Below are positions 26,164-34,053 of a stretch of 64,000 bases of DNA, in pieces; position 1 is the stretch's first letter; each line of letters begins with the position of its first letter. Position numbers and translations under genes: made by a program. Origin of the DNA: Bombella pollinis (GTDB taxonomy: Bacteria; Pseudomonadota; Alphaproteobacteria; Acetobacterales; Acetobacteraceae); the NCBI RefSeq assembly GCF_026385485.1, contig NZ_JANIDX010000004.1, forward strand, positions 62,001 to 126,000, in the 5' to 3' direction. A model generated the notes under the pieces. The model saw only the letters and a program-made list of their open reading frames with translations. It made no database searches and was not told the DNA's origin.

Positions 26164-26984
26164 TACGTGCGCGTCGCGAGACGCTAGGAGAACATGCTCT
26201 AATTCGGGGTGATTGCCTCAGCGTGATGCGGCGTATGCCTATAGGGAGTGTGGATGTCGTGGTGACATCGCCTCCTTATAACCTTGGTCTTGCCTATCGC
26301 AGTTATAAAGATAGCCTCTCTGAAGAAAGCTATTTGGATTGGATGGAGCTTATCTGCCAAAAGATAGCCCGTGTTCTTAAAGAAGATGGTTCGTTCTTTC
26401 TTAATATTGCAGGCTCCTCCGCACAGCCTTGGTTACCTTTTGAGCTTATGGTCCGGCTGCGTGGTATCTTTGTGCTGCAAAATCATATTTCATGGGTCAA
26501 ATCTATAGCCATTGGTGAGGTCACGCATGGGCATTTTAAGCCTGTAAACTCCCTGCGCTATGTTAATCGTAATCATGAACATATTTTTCACCTCACCAAA
26601 CAAGGTGCAGTAGAGCTTGATAGGCTAGGGGCGGGGGTGCCCTTTACGGATAAGAGCAATATTCATCGCCGCCAACATCAAGAGGATAGGCGGTGTCGGG
26701 GGGATACATGGTTCATCCCTTACGAGACGGTACGGAGTCGTCACGCGCGGTATAGCCATCCCGGTATCTTTCCCGTTGCCTTGCCAGAGCGTTGTATTCG
26801 CCTGCATGGCTTGAGGCCTGATATGATGGTATTAGACCCCTTTATGGGCACAGGCACCACCCTTATCGCCGCAGAGGCGTTAAAGGTGCGGTCCATCGGG
26901 ATTGAAGCCGATACAACATATGTCCGCTTTGCGCGTAAGCGTCTGCGTGCGATGATAGAGCAAGGCCAAGAGGCGGATGTATGA
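26160..26984 (+). CDS. Orphan site-specific DNA methyltransferase (beta class, N4C/N6A)
   Basis: The 274-residue enzyme carries the amino-methyltransferase catalytic motif TSPPYN (36-41) before the S-adenosylmethionine motif DPFMGTGTT (226-234), the beta-class order. The target-recognition region lies between them. It methylates adenine N6 or cytosine N4 at an unknown sequence; no restriction endonuclease gene is adjacent, so it looks like a solitary methylase. It is shorter than CcrM (about 350-360 residues) and lacks that C-terminal extension, so it is not the cell-cycle GANTC enzyme. It overlaps mltA by ATGA and is followed 21 bases later by smr, which in relatives usually follows mltA directly. 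Confidence 0.9.
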   Translation: MIRARRETLGEHALIRGDCLSVMRRMPIGSVDVVVTSPPYNLGLAYRSYKDSLSEESYLDWMELICQKIARVLKEDGSFFLNIAGSSAQPWLPFELMVRLRGIFVLQNHISWVKSIAIGEVTHGHFKPVNSLRYVNRNHEHIFHLTKQGAVELDRLGAGVPFTDKSNIHRRQHQEDRRCRGDTWFIPYETVRSRHARYSHPGIFPVALPERCIRLHGLRPDMMVLDPFMGTGTTLIAAEALKVRSIGIEADTTYVRFARKRLRAMIEQGQEADV

Positions 26985-27005
26985 TGGAAGTGGGGCGGTA
27001 AGAGC

Positions 27006-27578
27006 GTGGCAAAGCGAGCATTAGGTGAGGATGAAGCCGCCCTTTGGCGTGCCGTGATGCAGGATGTCACGCCATTGCGCTCTCGTCAGGCTGTTAGGGC
27101 GGTGCGTCCGCCTAAGTCCCCTCATAAGCCAGAGTTAAAGCAAGAGGCGGGGGTAGAAACGCGGGCGCAGCCTGCCCCAATGGTGATGATGCAGCTTGCC
27201 GTATCGCCAGCTAAACCGCTCATCAAACCTCGGCCTGTGCCGCATGTGGGGGTGAGGGCGGCTGGGTTGGATGATACACAATGGCGGCGTCTCTCACGGG
27301 GGCAATTACGCGTTGATGCACGGCTCGATTTACATGGCTATATCGTGCAAGAGGCTTTTGAGGCGTTCCATCGGTTTATGCAACGCGGCCGCGTGATGGG
27401 GTGGCGATGTGTGGAAATTGTTACAGGGCTAGGCAGCGGGGCGCGCGGCGGAACCATACGTCAGGAATTGCCCTTGTGGTTGCAGCGCGGTGATATTGCG
27501 CCCATGGTGTTGGGGGTTGTTCATAGTCATCGTGGGAATCAGGGGGCTTTGAGGGTTTTATTACGGAAAAAGCGTTAG
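27006..27578 (+). CDS. Smr domain protein (MutS2-type small nuclease domain)
   Basis: The protein is 190 residues starting with GTG at 27006. About 100 residues of charged, low-complexity N-terminus precede the Smr domain, which shows LDLHG at 107-111, VTGLGSG in the later loop and a C-terminal GALRVLLRKKR. Smr domains nick DNA or cleave structured RNA; the role of stand-alone versions in alphaproteobacteria is unclear. It lies at the end of the secB-Tim44-mltA block, after the methyltransferase gene. The TGxG loop carries Leu (TGLG), where TGKG is common. No good terminator is visible downstream; a short CCCTT/AAGGG hairpin lies at 27600. Confidence 0.88.
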   Translation: MAKRALGEDEAALWRAVMQDVTPLRSRQAVRAVRPPKSPHKPELKQEAGVETRAQPAPMVMMQLAVSPAKPLIKPRPVPHVGVRAAGLDDTQWRRLSRGQLRVDARLDLHGYIVQEAFEAFHRFMQRGRVMGWRCVEIVTGLGSGARGGTIRQELPLWLQRGDIAPMVLGVVHSHRGNQGALRVLLRKKR

Positions 27579-27637
27579 TTGACGAGAAAGATGTTATTTA
27601 CCCTTGGATAAGGGCTTAGGCTCTTTTATAGATAGCG

Positions 27638-27658
27638 TAACGCGAATGATTATTAATT
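27638..27658. promoter_or_regulatory. Fur-box-like site upstream of the iron ABC importer
   Basis: TAACGCGAATGATTATTAATT contains GCGAATGATTATT, close to the GNGAATNATTNNC core of alphaproteobacterial Fur sites. It lies about 70-90 bases upstream of the substrate-binding protein gene. One arm is weak, so confidence is moderate. Confidence 0.45.
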
Positions 27659-27729
27659 GAGGCATAAAGTCCAGACCATCGAGCAGAAGCAACGATGGGC
27701 CGGCGTCTCTAGCGGATAAAGGCGTAATA

Positions 27730-28869
27730 ATGATGGTCTCACTCAAAAGCTTCTTTAATCCTGTAGGGTTAACAGTAGCCATGCTGGCGGGGGCTATGCT
27801 TCCGTTATCAGCACAGGCGAAGGATGTGCGTGATATTACGGGCGAGGTTGTCTCTGTCCCGGACCATCCGCAGCGGATTATCCTTGGTGAAGGACGGCTG
27901 ATTTACGCGCTGGAGCCTTTAGAAGGCCGCCATTTGTTTGACCATATTGTGGGTTGGCAAGGGGAGTTCCGCGAGGCAGATACGCAGAATTATGAGCAAA
28001 TGCTCAAAACCTTCCCAGAGGCGGCGCGTGTTGCAGTGATTGGCCGCACAACAGCCGATACGATTAGCCCAGAGAAGGTGCTAGACCTCCACCCAGACCT
28101 TGCCATTTTTAGCACAACAGGCCACGGGCCGGGGCAATCTGGCGATGTAACAGCGCGGCTTAGAGCAGCGCACATTCCTGTTTTATTTGTGGATTTCCGC
28201 CAAGACCCGGTAAAGACGACTGTGCCGAGTATGCTCATTTTAGGGCAAGCTCTTGGTCGTGAGGCCGAGGCCAAGGCCTATACAGATTTTTATGAAGAAC
28301 GGTTAAAGGCTATTCGTTCGGTCGTGGAGACCATCCCAGAGGCACAAAAGCCGACTGTATTCATCAATATGCTAGCCGGGGCACGCCAAAGCTGCTGCCA
28401 TACAGCTGGGCGTGGGAATATGGGTGCGTTTATTGAGGCCGCTGGTGGTCGTAATATCGCGGCATCTCTTTTGCCCGGTTATATTGGGGATGTCTCTGCC
28501 GAGATGGTTATCGCCCAAGACCCTGACGTGCTTATCTTGGATGGGACACGCGGCCCCGGCCATAGTGGTCCGGGCCTAAAGATGGGCTCTCAAGTCACGC
28601 CGGAGATGGCAGAAGCCTCATTAAATAGCCTCCTACAAGCCCCGGAGCTTGCAGGGTTGAAAGCGGTGCGGAATGGGCGTGCTTATGGCATTTGGCATAC
28701 ATTTTATGATAGCCCCTTCAATATCCTAGCGATTGAGGTCATGGCTAAGTGGTTTTACCCAGAGCGTTTTAAGGATTTAGATCCAGAGGCGGATCGTAGC
28801 CTTGTGCAGAGCCGCTTTACGGCTATGCCAAATAGCGGGACATATTGGATCAAGGCGCATGCCCAATAA
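27730..28869 (+). CDS. Iron-siderophore-type ABC transporter substrate-binding protein
   Basis: The 379-residue periplasmic protein has a signal peptide ending SAQA (residue 30). It has the BtuF/FecB-like fold: DHPQRIILGEGRLIYAL near the N-terminus, EKVLDLHPDLAIFSTTG, IPVLFVDFRQDP, a long central helix, and VIAQDPDVLILDGT with GRAYGIWHTFYDSP in the C-lobe. It would bind a ferric siderophore, heme or cobalamin-like ligand; the nature cannot be read from sequence. The start at 27730 (two ATGs in tandem) follows AAAGGCG. It leads a three-gene importer operon and has a Fur-like site upstream. The SCCH cysteine pair after the hinge helix is unusual. Confidence 0.9.
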   Translation: MMVSLKSFFNPVGLTVAMLAGAMLPLSAQAKDVRDITGEVVSVPDHPQRIILGEGRLIYALEPLEGRHLFDHIVGWQGEFREADTQNYEQMLKTFPEAARVAVIGRTTADTISPEKVLDLHPDLAIFSTTGHGPGQSGDVTARLRAAHIPVLFVDFRQDPVKTTVPSMLILGQALGREAEAKAYTDFYEERLKAIRSVVETIPEAQKPTVFINMLAGARQSCCHTAGRGNMGAFIEAAGGRNIAASLLPGYIGDVSAEMVIAQDPDVLILDGTRGPGHSGPGLKMGSQVTPEMAEASLNSLLQAPELAGLKAVRNGRAYGIWHTFYDSPFNILAIEVMAKWFYPERFKDLDPEADRSLVQSRFTAMPNSGTYWIKAHAQ

Positions 28870-29953
28870 AGATGTTATGAAAGACAGTGATGCTTCATCT
28901 GCGGAGATGACCCGTCTAGCCGCACGTTTGACGGGCATACAAACGGCCTACGCACAGCTTACGCGTCATAGGGTGGCTTTGTTGGGCATATTGGGTGGGT
29001 TGATACTGCTCTCATTATTGTTGGACTTCTCCTTAGGCCCAGCAGGGTTGGGGCCGCGCGCTTTAGTACATGCGCTCCTTAACCCCTCCTCCGGGACAAA
29101 TGGTGTGATTGTCTGGCATATTCGTTTGCCTTACGCGCTTATGGCTATCCTTGTTGGGTGTGCTTTAGGCATTGCCGGTGGCGAGATGCAAACTGTGTTG
29201 GATAATCCATTGGCCAGCCCCTACACGCTTGGCGTGTCTGCGGCTGCGGCCTTTGGGGCATCTTTAGCGATTGTGCTGCATTGGCACATTCCTTATGTGC
29301 CAGAGACATGGATGGTCCCGCTAGAGGCCTTCTTATTTGCTGTTGGATCAGCTTGTTTGCTGGAGGTTGTGGCACGGGCACGGGGCCATTCCACCACGAT
29401 GGTGGTTTTATTTGGTATTGCGCTTGTGTTTACCTTCCATGCTTTTGTGGCGTTGATGCAGTTCATTGCTGATGAGGATGCCCTACAAGACCTCGTCTTT
29501 TGGACAATGGGCAGTTTGACACGCGCTGATTGGGGGAAGATTAGCGTCATGGCGGTAGGCTGTGCGGTGGTCTTGCCTTTCTGCTTCCGTGCGGCCCCAG
29601 CTCTGACGGCTCTGCGTCTAGGCGAGGACCGTGCGGCGAGCTATGGGGTGGACGTTAAACGCTTGCGGATGATGTCTTTATTGCGGATTAGCATCCTCTC
29701 GGCCTTGGCGGTGTCCTTTGTGGGGACGATTGGGTTTGTCGGGCTGGTAGCCCCGCATATTGCACGGCGGCTTTTGGGGGAGGATCATCGTTTTTATCTT
29801 CCCGGTTCTGCTTTATGTGGGTGCTTGATAATGTCTCTTGCCTCCATCGCGGCAAAGAACATCATGCCGGGGGTTGTGATTCCTGTCGGGATTGTGACCT
29901 CCTTAGTGGGGATTCCTTTCTTCCTTGCTGTGGTTTTACGAAAGGGGGCGTAG
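28859..29953 (+). CDS. FecCD-family ABC transporter permease
   Basis: The protein is 364 residues from the ATG at 28859, which follows AAGG and overlaps the end of the substrate-binding gene by 11 bases. After a polar N-terminus of about 40 residues come about 9-10 helices with the FecCD signatures WHIRLPYALMAILVGCALGIAGGEMQ, NPLASPYTLGVSAAAAFGAS, RLGEDRAASYGVD and GTIGFVGLVAPHIARRLLGEDHR (each interrupted by little variation). It forms the membrane channel of the importer, with the ATPase gene starting directly at its stop codon. Alternative start at 28877 is possible. Confidence 0.93.
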   Translation: MPNKDVMKDSDASSAEMTRLAARLTGIQTAYAQLTRHRVALLGILGGLILLSLLLDFSLGPAGLGPRALVHALLNPSSGTNGVIVWHIRLPYALMAILVGCALGIAGGEMQTVLDNPLASPYTLGVSAAAAFGASLAIVLHWHIPYVPETWMVPLEAFLFAVGSACLLEVVARARGHSTTMVVLFGIALVFTFHAFVALMQFIADEDALQDLVFWTMGSLTRADWGKISVMAVGCAVVLPFCFRAAPALTALRLGEDRAASYGVDVKRLRMMSLLRISILSALAVSFVGTIGFVGLVAPHIARRLLGEDHRFYLPGSALCGCLIMSLASIAAKNIMPGVVIPVGIVTSLVGIPFFLAVVLRKGA

Positions 29954-30730
29954 ATGCTGGAGATTGAGAGCCTTTGCGTCCATTATGGGCGGCGGGAAGT
30001 GCTGCACCGTATGACATTGGCCCCCATGCAAGCAGGGCGTGTTACAGCCCTTTTGGGGCCGAACGGGTCGGGAAAATCGACCTTTATGCGCGGTATTGCG
30101 GGGCTTATTCGGGCAGAGGGGCGTATTCGCCTAGGGGGGAAGGACCTCTCTAGCCTTGCCGTGGGGGAGCGGTCACGCTTAGCGGCGTATTTACCGCAGA
30201 GCCTTCCTCCAACAGTGCATCTTCAGGTGATTGAAGCAGTGATGGTAGCGCGCCGAGCGGGCGAGGCTGTCTCGGCTGAATGTGCGTTGCGCGATAGCAC
30301 TGATGTGTTGGAGGAGCTGGGGATTGGCCATCTTGCCCTCCGCTATATGGATGAGCTCTCCGGCGGGCAGCGTCAGATGGTTGGTCTGGCACAAGCCTTA
30401 GTGCGCCGTCCCGCGATGCTGTTGCTGGATGAGCCCTTAAGCGCGCTAGATTTACGCTATCAGTTTGCTGTGATGGATGTTGTGAGGCGGGAGACGCGTA
30501 AACGCAATATCGTCACATTGCTGGTTGTGCATGACCTCAACATCGCTCTCCAACGCGCTGATGATGTCGTCTATATGCGCAATGGTCGCCTTGTCGCACA
30601 GGGTAGCGTGATGGGTGTTACCACACCTGAGGTTCTCGGTGATGTTTATGGGGTTGAGACCCGTCTCGAGGTCTGCCCCCGTGGCCTGCCTCATGTGCTG
30701 GTGGATGGCATTATAGGAGAGGATGCTTAA
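29954..30730 (+). CDS. FecE/BtuD-type ABC transporter ATP-binding protein
   Basis: The 258-residue ATPase powers the preceding permease. Walker A GPNGSGKST is at 35-43, the Q-loop at AYLPQSLPP, the ABC signature LSGGQRQM, Walker B LLLDEPLSALD, and the switch histidine in VVHDLNIA. The start follows the permease stop with no spacer (TAGATG), so translation is coupled. A GAGGATGC/GCATCCTC hairpin spans the stop codon at 30719-30745 but lacks a T run, so it is only a possible 3'-end structure. The convergent hemF gene ends 26 bases further on. Confidence 0.95.
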   Translation: MLEIESLCVHYGRREVLHRMTLAPMQAGRVTALLGPNGSGKSTFMRGIAGLIRAEGRIRLGGKDLSSLAVGERSRLAAYLPQSLPPTVHLQVIEAVMVARRAGEAVSAECALRDSTDVLEELGIGHLALRYMDELSGGQRQMVGLAQALVRRPAMLLLDEPLSALDLRYQFAVMDVVRRETRKRNIVTLLVVHDLNIALQRADDVVYMRNGRLVAQGSVMGVTTPEVLGDVYGVETRLEVCPRGLPHVLVDGIIGEDA

Positions 30731-30756
30731 AAGAAGGGCATCCTCTTATAAGGGGA

Positions 30757-31662
30757 TTAGGGCCAGATGACCTCTGGCGGCATGGACATAAGGATAGCCT
30801 CCGTATTGCCACCTGTTTTTAACCCAAAGAGCGTGCCTCTGTCGTAAAGGAGGTTAAACTCCACATAACGACCACGCCGTTTGAGCTGCGCTAAGCGGTC
30901 TTCCTCGGTCCACGGGGTGAACATGCGCTTGCGAACAATGGCGGTATAACATTCCAAAAACGCATCGCCGACATCGCGGGTGAAGGTAAAGTCGCTTGCG
31001 AGATTACCGCTATCGAGCCAATCGTAAAAGATGCCCCCAAGCCCGCGTGGCTCATTGCGATGTTTGAGGAAGAAATATTCATCACACCAAGCTTTAAAGC
31101 GTGGGTAATAAGCAGGGTCGTGCCTATCGCACGCTTGCTTAAAGGCGGCATGAAACATAGCCGCATCATCAAGAGCTTCTTGGCTCTCGGGGAACATGGG
31201 GGTGATATCGCCACCACCGCCAAACCAGCCCTTGGAGGTCAGGATCATCCGTGTGTTGAAATGCGCTGCACTGACATGCGGGTTACAGGGATGAGCTACG
31301 AGAGAAATACCAGTAGCAAAAAAGCGTGGGTCATTTTCTGCCCCGGGGATGGATTTGCGGAACTCCGGCGTGAACTCCCCCCACACGGTGGAAATATTGA
31401 CGCCCACTTTCTCAAAAACGCGCCCTTTCATGACGGACATAACCCCGCCGCCACCTTCAGCACGCTTCCATGATGTTTGTTGGAAGCGACCAGCCTCCGC
31501 ACGCCCCTTCAATGTTGGGGCATTTTCTGCAACAGCTTTATCCTCCAAAGCTTCATAAGTAGCACAAAGCCGATCACGCAGGTTCTCAAACCAATATTGG
31601 GCGTCTTTTGTTAGCCCAGTATGAGGGAGATCGGGGAGAACAAAGCTCGTGGAGGAAGGCAT
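30757..31662 (-). CDS. hemF: Oxygen-dependent coproporphyrinogen III oxidase
   Basis: The protein is 301 residues from the ATG at 31662, with AGGAAG seven bases upstream. It oxidatively decarboxylates coproporphyrinogen III to protoporphyrinogen IX using oxygen. Conserved segments include WKRAEGGGGVMSVMKGRVFEKVGVN, HFNTRMI, GWFGGGGDITP, RGLGGIFYD and the C-terminal RGRYVEFNLLYDRGTLFGL with NTEAILMSMPP. The strictly aerobic version fits a bacterium relying on a quinol oxidase. It is divergent from mtnP across 309 bases and convergent with the iron importer. Confidence 0.97.
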   Translation of the reverse strand: MPSSTSFVLPDLPHTGLTKDAQYWFENLRDRLCATYEALEDKAVAENAPTLKGRAEAGRFQQTSWKRAEGGGGVMSVMKGRVFEKVGVNISTVWGEFTPEFRKSIPGAENDPRFFATGISLVAHPCNPHVSAAHFNTRMILTSKGWFGGGGDITPMFPESQEALDDAAMFHAAFKQACDRHDPAYYPRFKAWCDEYFFLKHRNEPRGLGGIFYDWLDSGNLASDFTFTRDVGDAFLECYTAIVRKRMFTPWTEEDRLAQLKRRGRYVEFNLLYDRGTLFGLKTGGNTEAILMSMPPEVIWP

Positions 31663-31971
31663 AATAATCTTCCTATTCTTCATAGAAGGATGTGATTTCT
31701 TTTACTTTACCATAGGGGGGATGCCTCACAAGACAAAAAGCCGTGTTCGCTTACTGGCTGTTCCTGATGCTGTCATTAGTAAAGGAAATGATTATGCTTT
31801 CCTTCATTTTATGGTGTAAGGGCAGAAGGAGGGCGTAATAATTTTTGCTCTTGATTTTAGGGATGCCCTGCTGAAAAACTCTCCGTTATCAGAGGAGAGA
31901 CTGTCAGCAGCCTGTATGGGGGCAATGTGCCCATCAGTAAGGCGAGTTCAGGCAGGATGAAGTGAGGATTT
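31663..31971. other. 309-base intergenic region between hemF and mtnP
   Basis: No ORF here is supported. The hemF-proximal half is AT-rich and probably holds the hemF promoter, but I could not place it confidently. The mtnP-proximal half contains the strong hairpin described at 31859-31932. Confidence 0.5.
31859..31932 (+). promoter_or_regulatory. Structured leader upstream of mtnP
   Basis: A two-part hairpin is formed by CTGCTGA (31868-31874) with TCAGCAG (31904-31910) outside, and CTCTCC (31879-31884) with GGAGAG (31894-31899) inside. Just beyond it, GGGCA (31920-31924) can pair either with TGCCC at 31928-31932 or, enclosing the whole hairpin, with TGCCC at 31864-31868. Exclusive pairings of this kind suggest a switching leader. 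It ends 39 bases before the mtnP start. I do not recognise a known riboswitch class. Confidence 0.4.
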
Positions 31972-32868
31972 ATGGTTGCAGAAGATACAATCGAGCCTGT
32001 CATCGGTGTTATCGGAGGCTCCGGCCTTTATGAGATTGATGGGCTGGAAAACCGGGAATGGCGTCGCTGTGAGTCGCCATGGGGTAAGCCTTCGGACGAG
32101 CTGCTTTTTGGTACGCTGGAGGGTGTGCGGTGCGTCTTTTTACCACGTCACGGCCGTGGGCATCCTATCCCACCTTCCCATTTGAATTATCGTGCCAATA
32201 TTGATGCGTTAAAACGCGCAGGCGTGACGGATATTATCTCCCTTTCCGCTGTTGGCTCTTTGAAGGAAGATTTAGCTCCCGGTCATTTTGTGTTGGTTGA
32301 CCAGTTTATCGACCTCACACAAGGCCGCCCCCGGACCTTCTTTGAGGAAGGCTGCGTGGCCCATGTGGCCATGGGTGAGCCTGTTTCAGCACGAATGGCT
32401 AAAACATTAGCGGAAGAAGCTGAAAAGCTGGATATTTCCGTCACGAAGGGCGGGACTTATGTGGTGATTGAGGGGCCTCAATTCTCCACACGGGCTGAGA
32501 GTGAGCTTTATCGCTCTTGGGGGGCGTCTGTCATTGGGATGACAAACATGCCAGAAGCACGCCTCGCGCGGGAAGCAGAGATGAACTACGCTACCGTTGC
32601 GATGGTGACGGATTATGATTGCTGGCATGAGGAGCATGAGCATGTCACGGTGGAGGCTGTAATTCGGACGATGAAGAGCAACTCCACCCATGCGCGGGAG
32701 CTTGTCCGCCGCGCTATTCCTGCCCTTGGGAAGCCGCGGCCTATTTGCACAGGCCCCGGTGCGGCAGAGCGTGCGTTGGATAACGCCATTATCACCCCGC
32801 CAGAAGCACGGGATTTTGCGGCTATTTCACGTTTGGATGCGGTCGCAGGCCGTGTTTTGATGGGCTAA
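31972..32868 (+). CDS. mtnP: S-methyl-5'-thioadenosine phosphorylase
   Basis: The 298-residue enzyme splits methylthioadenosine into adenine and methylthioribose-1-phosphate, the first step of methionine salvage. It has the phosphorylase-II family N-terminus IGVIGGSGLYEIDGL, LPRHGRGHPIPPSHLNYRANI, the VIEGPQFSTRAESELYR segment and SVIGMTNMPEARLAREAEM, followed by the conserved DYDCWH. The start at 31972 (MVAEDT) follows GTGAGGA. It is a single gene with its own terminator. Downstream salvage genes are not in this window. Confidence 0.95.
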   Translation: MVAEDTIEPVIGVIGGSGLYEIDGLENREWRRCESPWGKPSDELLFGTLEGVRCVFLPRHGRGHPIPPSHLNYRANIDALKRAGVTDIISLSAVGSLKEDLAPGHFVLVDQFIDLTQGRPRTFFEEGCVAHVAMGEPVSARMAKTLAEEAEKLDISVTKGGTYVVIEGPQFSTRAESELYRSWGASVIGMTNMPEARLAREAEMNYATVAMVTDYDCWHEEHEHVTVEAVIRTMKSNSTHARELVRRAIPALGKPRPICTGPGAAERALDNAIITPPEARDFAAISRLDAVAGRVLMG

Positions 32869-32902
32869 GTCCGGCCTGTAATGATGCAGGAATGACGCTG
32901 TA

Positions 32903-32944
32903 GAAAAGCCCCTCTGTTCCATCGTAAGCAGAGGGGCTTTTTTT
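32903..32944 (+). terminator. Rho-independent terminator after mtnP
   Basis: AAAAGCCCCTCTG pairs with CAGAGGGGCTTTT around a 12-base loop and is followed by a T run. It lies 34 bases past the mtnP stop. The A-rich left flank would also let it act on the convergent SDR gene. Confidence 0.92.
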
Positions 32945-32968
32945 ATCTTTTTTTAGGATGAATGGGGC

Positions 32969-33757
32969 CTAAAATCCGTGAAGCAAGCCGCCATCAATCG
33001 GGATGCGCGTCCCGGTGATATAAGCGGCAAGCGGGCTTGCGAGAAATGCTACGAGATGGCCGAATTCCTCAGGCTGGGCATAACGGCCTGCGGGGATCCC
33101 AGCTTCTTTTTGTTTGCGAAACTCTGCGAGGGGAATACCCGCCTTTTCGGCACGGATTTTATTAAGCGTTGCAGTGCGTTCTGTCTCAAACCGACCGGGG
33201 AGAATGGTGTTAACAGTCACGCCATCCTGCGCTACCTCACGCGCAAGCGTTTTGCCCCAACTCGCTAAAGCAGAGCGTAACGCGCTAGAGAGAACAAGAT
33301 TAGGGATAGGCTCCACAATACTGGTGGAGGAAATCATAAGGATGCGCCCAAATTGCCGTTGCCTCATCCCCGGTAGATATTGGCTGACAAGCTGCATAAT
33401 GGGCAGCAGCATGGTTGTGGCTTCTTGCTGCCATAGGGCTGGGTCGCACTCTGTTGCAGGGCCAAGGGGCGGGCCGCCGCCATTGCCGATGATAATATCA
33501 ACTTCTGGCAAATCTGCTTTTAAGGTTTTGAGGCACGTTTGGACACTCTCTTGAGAGGCAAAATCTACACTATGCCACTGTGGTGTGATGCTTGTCTCAG
33601 CCGTGATTTTTGTTGCAGCCTGTTGGAGGGTCGCCTCATTGCGGGCGAGGAGATAAGGGCGTACCCCTTCTTTTGCAAGGGCTAGGGCGGCCCCTAGTCC
33701 CAGCCCTTGGCTACCCCCCATAATAATGGCCGAGCGGCGCGTAAGATGTAGGTCCAT
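32969..33757 (-). CDS. SDR-family protein with atypical active site
   Basis: The 262-residue protein has the short-chain dehydrogenase fold: a GGSQGLGLGAALALA cofactor loop, DIIIGNGGGPP (the NNAG equivalent), ILMISSTS, then VNTILPGRFETERT and the C-terminal YITGTRIPIDGG. At the catalytic site, the expected Tyr-x-x-x-Lys aligns to SSALR, so Tyr becomes Ser and Lys becomes Arg, while the preceding serine is kept. Such FabG-like proteins with PIPNLVLSSALR occur in other bacteria, so this is a family trait, not a mutation. Its substrate and even its activity are unknown. It is a lone gene between mtnP and groES. Confidence 0.85.
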   Translation of the reverse strand: MDLHLTRRSAIIMGGSQGLGLGAALALAKEGVRPYLLARNEATLQQAATKITAETSITPQWHSVDFASQESVQTCLKTLKADLPEVDIIIGNGGGPPLGPATECDPALWQQEATTMLLPIMQLVSQYLPGMRQRQFGRILMISSTSIVEPIPNLVLSSALRSALASWGKTLAREVAQDGVTVNTILPGRFETERTATLNKIRAEKAGIPLAEFRKQKEAGIPAGRYAQPEEFGHLVAFLASPLAAYITGTRIPIDGGLLHGF

Positions 33758-33916
33758 AATCTGGCTCCCCCTTTTAAAAGACCTTCACACCATTCATCCT
33801 CTCGGAGAGGAGCGCAAGAGGGAGATGTGCTTGATATAGAATAAGAAAATCTAATGAATAATAGATATTAAAAGGCAATAACGATTAAAAAACATCATAA
33901 GGACGCCTCTCTCCTG

Positions 33917-33946
33917 CTTGACGCTGCTAGAGGGCATCACTATTTC
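33917..33946 (+). promoter_or_regulatory. Candidate RpoH (heat-shock sigma) promoter for groESL
   Basis: CTTGAC at 33917-33922 and CACTATTTC at 33938-33946 match the alphaproteobacterial RpoH pattern (CTTG, then about 17 bases, then a C-rich TATnT box). It lies about 108 bases before the groES start, the expected gene for this sigma factor. Confidence 0.5.
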
Positions 33947-33975
33947 TCATTCGCCCCACAAAATGGGGAGTTTTC

Positions 33976-34004
33976 TTGGTGCGCTGCTAGATTGAGCGCA
34001 ATAA
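33976..34004. promoter_or_regulatory. Inverted repeat upstream of groES, possibly a degenerate CIRCE
   Basis: TTGGTGCGC and GCGCAATAA form an imperfect dyad with an 11-base spacer. CIRCE operators bound by HrcA have 9-base arms and a 9-base spacer, and this match is weak. It could instead be another operator or a leader hairpin. Confidence 0.3.
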
Positions 34005-34053
34005 CCCGGCTGCGCTGCTTTATGAGAAGGGCCAGCCTAGAATGGAGTGATCC

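Larger units (their letters stand above)
33758..34053. other. 296-base intergenic region upstream of groES
   Basis: The region holds no supported ORF. It contains a heat-shock-type promoter candidate and an imperfect inverted repeat, annotated separately, plus a CCCCA/TGGGG hairpin at 33954-33968 and an AT-rich stretch near the SDR gene. Confidence 0.5.

Noticed and set aside
26160..26984. CcrM cell-cycle methyltransferase
   Set aside because: The protein is too short and lacks the CcrM C-terminal domain; only the generic beta-class motifs match.
30719..30745. Rho-independent terminator at the end of the ABC importer operon
   Set aside because: An 8-bp hairpin is present but spans the stop codon and lacks a T run.
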